Positions 1 to 5,213 of a stretch of DNA of 5,213 nt are shown here, one piece after another. The notes under the pieces are model-generated. The model did no database searches and was not told the origin of the DNA. It saw nothing but the letters and a program-made list of their open reading frames with translations. The DNA is taken from positions 1 through 5,213 of the forward strand of contig JANWID010000019.1 in NCBI GenBank assembly GCA_025450095.1, given 5' to 3'. Source of the stretch: Bacteroidia bacterium. Its GTDB lineage: Bacteria; Bacteroidota; Bacteroidia; AKYH767-A; OLB10. Position numbers and translations under genes: made by a program. Numbering within the stretch: position 1 is the stretch's first letter; each line of letters opens with the position of its first letter.

Positions 1-1
1 A

Positions 2-838
2 ATCAGTAAGGAAGGCCCTTCGAAACCTATTAACTGCCTGGTTCCGCTTCAAACCGAAGGGTCGAAATCACCACTGTTTTGCATTCATATGCACAATGGC
101 AACGTAAACAGGTGGCGCGTGATGATCAAACATCTTGGAAAGGATCAACCAATATATGCCATTCAACCACAGGGTCTCGACATCCACAAAAAACCGCACA
201 CTACCATTGAAGAAATGGCCCGTTTTTACATTGGAGTGATGAAGGAAATCCAGCCGGTTGGGCCGTATAACCTCATTGGCTTATGTTTTAGCGGGATGGT
301 AGTTTATGATATGGCAGTGCAGTTGCAGGCTATTGGTGAAAAGGTTAGTTTTCTTGCCATGATTAATAATTATGCCCCACCCGAATCAAGATCGCGTTAT
401 CGTTTGCAAACCGGAATTCATAAGGTTATGGAAATGAGCCTGTCTGAAAAACTCAATTTTGCAACCGGTAAGGCTAAAAATATTCTTCAAAAGTTTAAAG
501 TTATTCCTCCTCAAAAAGAGGGAATGATTGAAGAAGTTCAGGTTGATGAAGTCACCGAAGAAATAGGCAATGATTTGAGGACCATCCATTCATTAGCTTT
601 ATTGCACTACCTCCCTAAAAGTACTTACCAGGGTGACCTTGTTTTGTTCAGAAATGCCGGAATAATCGAATACCCTTATAATGAATTCCTTGGATGGGAA
701 AGACTAGTTAAGGGACATATTGAAACCACAATTATTGAAGGTTGCGATAATGATACCATTATTACTGATGAGCCCTACAATGCCATTCTTTCACGAAAAG
801 TGAAGGAATACCTCGATCAAAAGGCCAGCAACAGCTGA
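2..838 (+). CDS. C-terminal thioesterase domain of an NRPS (or NRPS/PKS) megasynthase, 5'-truncated by window edge
   Basis: This is the tail of a larger protein. The frame is open from base 2, and the 29 residues before the first Met (base 89) already contain the usual TE-domain opening, LVPLQ..G....PLFCIH, so Met89 is not the true start. The alpha/beta-hydrolase TE domain normally releases or cyclises the finished chain from the last carrier domain, in the cytoplasm. Numbering from the Met at 89, visible landmarks are QPIYAIQPQGLD (20-31), the nucleophile elbow GLCFSG (64-69), LAMINNYAPP (89-98), a charged lid-like stretch (about 100-165), the LVLFR strand (184-188), LGW (201-203) and the terminal GCDNDTII (218-225). 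Against the family pattern the triad positions read Cys66, Asn93 and Asn221 instead of Ser (or Cys), Asp and His, so activity is doubtful. The neighbouring phosphopantetheinyl transferase supports a carrier-protein pathway. TE identity is secure; the parent synthase type is inferred, because no carrier or condensation domain is in view. Confidence 0.88.
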   Translation: MSKEGPSKPINCLVPLQTEGSKSPLFCIHMHNGNVNRWRVMIKHLGKDQPIYAIQPQGLDIHKKPHTTIEEMARFYIGVMKEIQPVGPYNLIGLCFSGMVVYDMAVQLQAIGEKVSFLAMINNYAPPESRSRYRLQTGIHKVMEMSLSEKLNFATGKAKNILQKFKVIPPQKEGMIEEVQVDEVTEEIGNDLRTIHSLALLHYLPKSTYQGDLVLFRNAGIIEYPYNEFLGWERLVKGHIETTIIEGCDNDTIITDEPYNAILSRKVKEYLDQKASNS

Positions 839-851
839 TTTGAAAAGTACC

Positions 852-883
852 TTTGTGAGGTATAGGTAAAGTTAGTATATTCG
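852..883 (+). promoter_or_regulatory. Putative Bacteroidota-type promoter for the phosphopantetheinyl transferase gene
   Basis: A TTTG (852-855) is followed, after 20 bases, by TATATTCG (876-883). This matches the Bacteroidota primary-sigma pattern TTTG / TAnnTTTG with one mismatch and a normal spacing. Transcription would start around 888-892, giving a leader of only about 10-14 bases before the ATG at 902. It lies in the 63-base gap after the megasynthase stop, so the transferase could be expressed independently of the upstream gene. This is a pattern match only, and such short motifs can occur by chance in AT-rich DNA. Confidence 0.4.
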
Positions 884-901
884 TGACCTAATATCCTGTT
901 A

Positions 902-1663
902 ATGAAACTTCACTTCAGGAACCTTTCAGACATCAACAGGGAGCATAAATTGCCTCAATCAGGCAATCATCATGAGGAGGTCCACGTTTGGTCACATTCC
1001 ATTCATTTTGATGACCCTTTTTTAAGGGAAGCCCCCTATCTTTTATCAGCCGATGAACTGGGTCGTGCTGGAAAATACCATTTTGAAAAGGATAAGAGAG
1101 TTTATGAAGCCGGCCATGTGGTGATCAGGAAAATACTGGCTCATTACACCTCCATTGAGGCATCAAAGTTGGAACTTACACCCATTGTCAACCGCAAACC
1201 TGAATTGTTGAGTACACCATTCAGGATTCACTTTAATATTTCCCATTCCGGGGGCAAAATACTAGTAGCAGTTGGATTTTTGTCGGATGTTGGAATCGAT
1301 GTGGAAAAAGTAATTCCCGATTTCGACATGGATGGATTCGCTGATGCCAACTATCATCCCAATGAAGTCAGTCATTTCAGGTCACTGAACAACAATGAAG
1401 AAAGTGATTACTTCTACCAGGTATGGACCAGGAAAGAAGCCTGGCTGAAATTAACGGGCGAAGGTGTTAATGACAAATTAAGAGATCTCGATTTTTCAGG
1501 TAAAGAAGTTAAAACGACTTTGCCACCTCACGGACATCATGATTTGTATATGACATCCTGGAAAGAAGATCCCGATTATCTTGCCACTCTGGCAGCATAT
1601 TCGGATCCTAAGAAATACCGCTTTTTTAATTCGGATTTATTGATTTCCGAAAGTATAATCTGA
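902..1663 (+). CDS. Sfp-type 4'-phosphopantetheinyl transferase
   Basis: This enzyme would move the phosphopantetheine arm of coenzyme A onto a conserved serine of carrier-protein domains, converting apo to holo synthase in the cytoplasm. The 253 residues are about usual for the Sfp/Gsp group. Visible motifs, in order: VHVW (27-30), an LLSADELGRAGKYHF segment (47-61), NRKPEL (97-102) in the usual GKPxL place, FNISHSGG (111-118) with His115, GIDVE (131-135) whose Asp133 and Glu135 would bind Mg2+, and WTRKEAWLKLTGEG (175-188) with Glu179 and Lys183. All expected catalytic residues are present. The start is fixed by an in-frame TGA at 884-886 with no other start codon between it and the ATG. 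It sits just downstream of the megasynthase TE domain in the same direction, so that synthase is its most likely client, although Sfp-type enzymes are often broad and could also serve other carrier proteins. Confidence 0.93.
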   Translation: MKLHFRNLSDINREHKLPQSGNHHEEVHVWSHSIHFDDPFLREAPYLLSADELGRAGKYHFEKDKRVYEAGHVVIRKILAHYTSIEASKLELTPIVNRKPELLSTPFRIHFNISHSGGKILVAVGFLSDVGIDVEKVIPDFDMDGFADANYHPNEVSHFRSLNNNEESDYFYQVWTRKEAWLKLTGEGVNDKLRDLDFSGKEVKTTLPPHGHHDLYMTSWKEDPDYLATLAAYSDPKKYRFFNSDLLISESII

Positions 1664-1713
1664 AAATTTTATTTATTCAACCAAATTAAATCTCAAACTA
1701 TTCTCAAAAATTT

Positions 1714-3126
1714 ATGAGCGAAGGATCTAAATTTCTCAATGATGTGCATTCTTATTTTGATAAGGCAGCGGCTTTCACTTCCCATTCCAAAGGAGTACTG
1801 TCGCAAATCAAAATTTGTAACAGTATTTACAAATTCAATTTTCCCATTGAAATAAATGGGGAAATACAGGTTATACAGGGAATCAGGGTACAGCATAGCC
1901 AGCACAAATCTCCAACCAAAGGAGGAATCAGGTATAGTGATTTCGTCGACGAGCAGGAGGTAGAAGCCCTGGCTACACTTATGACTTTCAAATGTGCAGT
2001 TGTAGATGTTCCTTTTGGTGGTGCCAAAGGAGGAATTAAGATCAATCCTGCAAAATATCATGTGAAAGAACTTGAAAAAATAACACGTCGTTATGCGACG
2101 GAACTTATAAAGAAAAACCTGATCGGTCCTGGTATCGATGTACCTGCTCCTGATTATGGTTCTGGTCCACGTGAGATGGCCTGGATTGCCGATACCTTCG
2201 CAACATTTCATTTCGATGATATCAATGCACTTGGATGTGTTACCGGTAAACCACTGGGCCAGGGTGGTATCCAGGGACGTACAGAAGCTACAGGGATGGG
2301 ATTGTTTTTTGGTGTAAGGGAAGCTTTAAATCAAAAGGATGATATGAAAGCACTTGGCATGAAGCCAGGGATAGAAGGCAAAAAAATTATTGTTCAGGGA
2401 TTGGGTAATGTTGGATTTTATTCCGGGAAGTTTTGTCGCGAAGGTGGAGGAATCATAGTAGGTATTGCTGAACGCGAAGGCGGAATATTCAATGCCAAAG
2501 GTCTTGATGTTGAAAAAGTATTCAAGCACCGGAATGAAACTAAATCTATTCTTGATTATCCGGGAGCTAAAAATTTTAAGAACTCTATGGAACTTCTTGA
2601 GATGGAATGCGACGTTTTGATCCCTGCTGCTCTCGAAAACCAAATTACAAAAGAAAACGCGCCCCGCATCAAGGCAAAAGTAATTGCCGAAGGTGCAAAC
2701 GGTCCCGTTACAAAAGAAGCTGAAGAAATTCTGAATAAAAAAGGCGTGTTGATCATCCCTGACTTATATCTCAATGCGGGTGGTGTAACAGTTTCATATT
2801 TTGAGTGGTTAAAAAACCTATCGCATGTTCGCTTTGGCAGGATGGAAAAACGTTTCCAGGAAATACAAACTTCACGACTGGTTGGCGCCGTAGAACAGGT
2901 TACTGGTAAAAAACTCGATAAATTACAAAAGTCGCTAATTGTTCACGGACCCGAAGAGCGTGATCTTGTTAGTTCCGGTCTTGAAGAAACCATGATTGCC
3001 GCATTTAATGAAATCAGGAATATCAGGAACAGCAATGCGAAAATAAAAGACCTGAGGACTGCAGCATTTGTAAGCGGAATTAATAAGCTTGCGGCAAGTT
3101 ATGGTGCATTGGGAATCTGGCCATAG
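1714..3126 (+). CDS. Glutamate dehydrogenase, animal-like hexameric type with antenna-like insertion
   Basis: It interconverts glutamate with 2-oxoglutarate and ammonium using NAD(P), linking nitrogen metabolism to the TCA cycle in the cytoplasm. The 470-residue protein is complete. The N-terminal substrate domain has QHSQHKSPTKGGIRYS (60-75; Lys69), FKCAVVDVPFGGAKGG (92-107; Lys93, catalytic Lys105) and GIDVPAPD (140-147; catalytic Asp147). The Rossmann domain has GLGNVG (229-234), with an acidic Glu253 near the end of the second strand, compatible with NAD use. VSYFEWLKNL (360-369) closes the active site. Many blocks match, from memory, the mitochondrial animal enzyme, and residues about 372-415 occupy the place of its antenna. 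At 470 residues it is longer than the roughly 420 typical of short bacterial enzymes. A stop at 1687-1689, with no alternative start after it, fixes the ATG. The leader is A/T-rich with no Shine-Dalgarno sequence and no clear promoter. It follows the transferase gene by 50 bases but has no evident link to that pathway. Confidence 0.95.
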   Translation: MSEGSKFLNDVHSYFDKAAAFTSHSKGVLSQIKICNSIYKFNFPIEINGEIQVIQGIRVQHSQHKSPTKGGIRYSDFVDEQEVEALATLMTFKCAVVDVPFGGAKGGIKINPAKYHVKELEKITRRYATELIKKNLIGPGIDVPAPDYGSGPREMAWIADTFATFHFDDINALGCVTGKPLGQGGIQGRTEATGMGLFFGVREALNQKDDMKALGMKPGIEGKKIIVQGLGNVGFYSGKFCREGGGIIVGIAEREGGIFNAKGLDVEKVFKHRNETKSILDYPGAKNFKNSMELLEMECDVLIPAALENQITKENAPRIKAKVIAEGANGPVTKEAEEILNKKGVLIIPDLYLNAGGVTVSYFEWLKNLSHVRFGRMEKRFQEIQTSRLVGAVEQVTGKKLDKLQKSLIVHGPEERDLVSSGLEETMIAAFNEIRNIRNSNAKIKDLRTAAFVSGINKLAASYGALGIWP

Positions 3127-3201
3127 CCTATCAGTTGTTTGTTGTTAGTACCTGGAACTTTTGTATTTGTTGTGCTAAAAGTTTTTAATTTAAAATTATA
3201 T

Positions 3202-3235
3202 AAAGTCGGACTAATTATTAGTTCGACTTTTTTTT
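3202..3235 (+). terminator. Rho-independent-like terminator of the glutamate dehydrogenase gene
   Basis: A 13-pair stem is formed by 3202-3214 and 3218-3230 around the triloop TTA (3215-3217), and runs directly into eight T residues (3228-3235). The only non-Watson-Crick position is G3209 opposite T3223, which is a G-U wobble in the plus-strand RNA. It lies 75 bases past the dehydrogenase stop, between that gene and the convergent cco operon. In the minus-strand RNA the same position becomes a C-A mismatch and the downstream tract (CTTTATATAATTTT) is less uniform, so it may work in both directions but best for the plus strand. Confidence 0.85.
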
Positions 3236-3260
3236 ATCGTTACTCACTACAACCGTCACA

Positions 3261-3953
3261 TCAATTACTCAGTTCAGTTGTTTGAGCATGATGGCAACAT
3301 GAATTATCTTTCATGTTATAACCACGAAGGATAAAATACATTCCCAAAACAATAATCATAACGGGAGACGCTTTTATTAAAAAACTTCTTGCTTTCAATC
3401 CTGCAAATTTACCAAAAGCAGCCACAGCCATCATGGCTGGAAATGTGCCCAGGCCAAATAACATCATATAAAGGGCGCCATTTACAGGGTGTTGAGATGC
3501 GGCTGCACCTGCCATGGCCAGGTAAACGAAACCACAGGGAAGAATTCCATTGGCCAGCCCGGCAATGAATAACGATAATTTATTTCTCCTTTTTAAAACT
3601 TCGCTGAATACACTTTTTATAAATGCATTCAATTTTATGAAAAATGGAATCGAAATGCCTTTACCAGGAAGAAAATAAATAATGACAACTGATAATATCA
3701 TGAGTACTCCGATTCCAATGGATACTCCTTTTTGCAACCCTGCCATCATTAATGTATGCCCGGCCAGGCCTGCCAGTGTACCTAAAAGGGAGTATGTTAA
3801 AATACGGCCGGTATTGTAAATGCTTCGGCCTATCAGATATTTAGTTGTGTTTTCTTTGCCTCCCGAAAGTGCAAGTGCAATGGGTCCGCACATGGCAACA
3901 CAATGAAAACTTCCCAGGAAACCAATAGCTAAGGCGGAGAGCTCGAACATCAT
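3261..3953 (-). CDS. TauE/SafE-family (UreH-like / DsbD_2) membrane protein of the cbb3 oxidase assembly operon
   Basis: This 230-residue polytopic inner-membrane protein probably has about six hydrophobic segments. It carries two Cys-bearing motifs in equivalent positions of an apparent internal repeat: GSFHCVAMCGPIALAL (14-29; Cys18, Cys22) and GLANGILPCGFVYLAMAG (132-149; Cys140). This pattern is typical of the family labelled sulfite exporter TauE/SafE, UreH-like transmembrane or DsbD_2, which is distantly related to CcdA/DsbD electron carriers. The C-terminus ends in a soluble tail with CCHH (219-222), which could bind a metal. Relatives are commonly encoded beside cbb3 oxidase genes, and the tight coupling to ccoH points to a role in oxidase maturation, perhaps copper or thiol handling; that role is inferred. 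The start overlaps the ccoH stop as ATGATG, so translation may begin at 3953 or 3950. It is the last gene of the operon, since a converging gene lies beyond. Family assignment is firm, substrate unknown. Confidence 0.85.
   Translation of the reverse strand: MMFELSALAIGFLGSFHCVAMCGPIALALSGGKENTTKYLIGRSIYNTGRILTYSLLGTLAGLAGHTLMMAGLQKGVSIGIGVLMILSVVIIYFLPGKGISIPFFIKLNAFIKSVFSEVLKRRNKLSLFIAGLANGILPCGFVYLAMAGAAASQHPVNGALYMMLFGLGTFPAMMAVAAFGKFAGLKARSFLIKASPVMIIVLGMYFILRGYNMKDNSCCHHAQTTELSN
3948..3953 (-). other. Stop/start overlap coupling ccoH to the TauE/SafE-like gene
   Basis: Read on the minus strand the six bases are ATGATG. The ccoH stop TGA (3952-3950) lies between two in-frame ATG codons for the next gene (3953-3951 and 3950-3948), giving a 4-base or a 1-base overlap. 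Ribosomes finishing ccoH could re-initiate directly, which implies co-transcription and matched amounts of the two membrane proteins. Confidence 0.8.
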
Positions 3954-4393
3954 TTGACAACTACCTGCTTTTCACTGTAATATTTATTCCCTTCAACCTC
4001 ATAATCAATTTTGATCCTGTACATGCCTTTTGTAAAACCATTCGTTGAAATTCTTTGCATTCCATCTCTTCCCGGTTTGATTTCAAAAGTTTTATCCCAA
4101 ATGTTATCCGAGGGCCGGAAGATCATTATATTTCCGATAATTGGTTTTCCTTTCAGATCGCCAGGGAAGGTGATAATGATTTCTGAATCATTAAGTTCAA
4201 AAGTGAGTGGTTCGGTTAAGCTATTACTCCGGTTGATGCTCTCAATTTTATCCTGGAACTTTAATTCCTGGGCATAATAATCGGTACTTACCAGGTCAAT
4301 CTTTTCACCCATGCTCCTCGTAACAAAGTAAATGATGAGGCTTGCAAAACTTATGTAAAGAAATGCGATCCTGTATCCCCAGCCTATTTTCAT
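3950..4393 (-). CDS. ccoH: CcoH/FixH-family cbb3 oxidase assembly protein
   Basis: A small single-span membrane protein needed to assemble cbb3-type cytochrome c oxidase; family members associate with the oxidase during its assembly. The 147 residues fit the family. After the short start MKIGWGYR there is one membrane segment (about 9-24), then the characteristic IDLVSTDYYAQELKFQDKI block (32-50), which marks the FixH family in Bacteroidota, and a soluble beta-rich domain (about 60-147), presumably periplasmic. It lies 37 bases after ccoG in the same direction, and its stop overlaps the start of the next gene, so the three are almost certainly one operon. The start has no Shine-Dalgarno sequence but an A-rich leader (AAAAACACTAAAATG), normal for this phylum. 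Overall sequence conservation in this family is low, so the call rests on length, topology, the DYY motif and gene order. Confidence 0.88.
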   Translation of the reverse strand: MKIGWGYRIAFLYISFASLIIYFVTRSMGEKIDLVSTDYYAQELKFQDKIESINRSNSLTEPLTFELNDSEIIITFPGDLKGKPIIGNIMIFRPSDNIWDKTFEIKPGRDGMQRISTNGFTKGMYRIKIDYEVEGNKYYSEKQVVVK

Positions 4394-4430
4394 TTTAGTG
4401 TTTTTAAAATAGATTTCACAAATAATATTA

Positions 4431-5213
4431 TCACTTTAACATGTACTTGCCACCCGGACCCATGAAAGTGGTTTTAATTGTTTCAATTTTTTTATCACCA
4501 GAGTAGACATCAATTTTGATTTTTGATTTTCGTTCAGAGATATTTGCAGGATTGATTATGATAAAAAATTCTCCCTCTACAATCGCCTGGTTTTTTGCAA
4601 CGATATCATTGAGTTTGGCCATCCTGATTTCACCGTCAAGATTTTGCAGTCGGAATGATATTGGAATATCACTGGTTGTTTTATTTACAACTTTGAAATT
4701 ATACAGATTGCTGATCCTGCCATCAGGCTGGTTTTGAAAAAGCATTCCGGGTGTTCGTAATACACTGGTTTCGGTGTCAGAACGAAGAGCAATGCCGGCG
4801 ACAAGCCCGGTAAGTAACAGAAAGAGTAATAATGCATACAATGTAATGCGGGTGGTAATTTTTAATTTTTGTTTTTTAGCAATTCCATCTTCACTGGTAA
4901 ATCGTATTAAACCCTTCTGGAAACCTATTTTATCCATGATATTGTCACAGGCATCAATACAGGCAGTACAATTGATACATTCGAGCTGGGTTCCGTTGCG
5001 AATATCAATACCGGTAGGGCATACGCTCACACATTGATTACAATCGATACAATCGCCGGCATTACGTTCTTCATTTTTTTTGAACAATTTCCTCGATTCT
5101 CCTCTGACATAGTCGTATGCTACTACAATAGAATTTTTATCAAGCAAAACACCCTGTAACCGGCCGTAAGGGCAAACAACGATGCAAGCCTGCTCCCTGA
5201 ACCACCAATACAC
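4431..5213 (-). CDS. ccoG: CcoG/FixG polyferredoxin, cbb3 oxidase assembly protein (C-terminal part, 5' end outside window)
   Basis: The last 260 residues of a membrane-bound iron-sulfur protein; the family is usually about 470 residues, so the N-terminal membrane region is missing beyond the right edge. The GTG at 5213 lies inside the conserved YWWFREQACIVVCPYGR block and is an internal Val codon, not a start. Numbered from there: Cys10 and Cys14 of the CxxxCPY motif, CIDCNQCVSVCPTG (55-67) and CINCTACIDACD (79-90), which together give two [4Fe-4S] ferredoxin sites (Cys55, 58, 61, 65, 79, 82, 85, 89). Then come a membrane helix (about 124-143) and a C-terminal Ig-like FixG_C domain (about 150-260), probably periplasmic. 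CcoG has been described as a cupric reductase that supplies Cu(I) to the copper site of the oxidase. It is the first visible gene of the minus-strand operon with ccoH; ccoN/O/P would be expected upstream, outside the window. Confidence 0.95.
   Translation of the reverse strand: MYWWFREQACIVVCPYGRLQGVLLDKNSIVVAYDYVRGESRKLFKKNEERNAGDCIDCNQCVSVCPTGIDIRNGTQLECINCTACIDACDNIMDKIGFQKGLIRFTSEDGIAKKQKLKITTRITLYALLLFLLLTGLVAGIALRSDTETSVLRTPGMLFQNQPDGRISNLYNFKVVNKTTSDIPISFRLQNLDGEIRMAKLNDIVAKNQAIVEGEFFIIINPANISERKSKIKIDVYSGDKKIETIKTTFMGPGGKYMLK

Noticed and set aside
89..91. ATG as the start of a stand-alone 249-residue thioesterase
   Set aside because: The frame is open to base 2 and the 29 residues before it match the start of a TE domain (LVPLQ...PLFCIH), so the Met lies inside the domain of a longer protein.
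1664..1713. A promoter just before the dehydrogenase gene
   Set aside because: The gap is AT-rich, but no TTTG and TAnnTTTG pair with suitable spacing is visible; the gene may be read from further upstream.
1693..2211. A 172-codon open frame on the minus strand overlapping the start of the dehydrogenase gene
   Set aside because: It lies almost wholly antisense to a well-conserved gene, shows no recognisable domain, and has the composition expected of a shadow frame.
3156..3186. Inverted repeat AACTTTT / AAAAGTT followed by T residues, as a first terminator of the dehydrogenase gene
   Set aside because: The arms are seven AT-rich pairs around a 14-base loop, so the hairpin would be weak; the hairpin at 3202-3235 is far stronger.
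4394..4430. An internal promoter or FNR-type site between ccoG and ccoH
   Set aside because: The 37-base gap is AT-rich with a short AATAATATT palindrome, but no TTGAT-N4-ATCAA site or convincing promoter pair can be seen.
5211..5213. GTG at the right edge as the start of ccoG
   Set aside because: It is inside a conserved YWWFREQACIVVCPYGR block of the family, and the N-terminal membrane region would be missing; it is an internal Val codon at the cut end.

Overview
The window looks like chromosomal DNA of a member of the Bacteroidota. The base composition is moderately AT-rich and the genes lack clear Shine-Dalgarno sequences before A/T-rich starts. One promoter-like site fits the Bacteroidota TTTG / TAnnTTTG pattern. 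The cbb3-oxidase assembly genes are in the order and style I know from that phylum (ccoG, ccoH, then a DsbD_2/UreH-like membrane protein). I cannot name a genus.

Layout. Bases 2-838 (+) are the 3' end of a larger gene: the C-terminal thioesterase (TE) domain of a nonribosomal peptide or hybrid megasynthase, cut by the left edge. After a 63-base gap with a promoter-like element comes a complete Sfp-type 4'-phosphopantetheinyl transferase (902-1663, +), the enzyme that would activate carrier domains of such a synthase. These two genes look like the right-hand end of a biosynthetic gene cluster. Next is a complete glutamate dehydrogenase (1714-3126, +), closed by a strong hairpin terminator (3202-3235). 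Converging on it from the right is a minus-strand operon in transcription order ccoG (partial, cut by the right edge), ccoH, and a small TauE/SafE (UreH-like/DsbD_2) membrane protein. Its products would serve maturation and copper supply of a cbb3-type cytochrome c oxidase whose structural genes are probably just outside the window.

The most unusual point is the TE domain. By motif alignment from memory, all three catalytic-triad positions differ from the usual Ser-Asp-His: they read Cys66, Asn93 and Asn221 (numbered from the first in-window Met). The nucleophile elbow also reads GLCFSG rather than GxSxGG. Cys in place of Ser is known in functional TEs, but losing both Asp and His is not ordinary and suggests an inactive or chemically repurposed domain. 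A second point is that the glutamate dehydrogenase closely resembles the animal mitochondrial enzyme, including an antenna-like insertion near its C-terminus.

I saw no RNA genes, mobile elements, CRISPR arrays or notable repeats, and no gap over 300 bases. Apart from the TE substitutions I see no evidence here for an undescribed multi-gene system.
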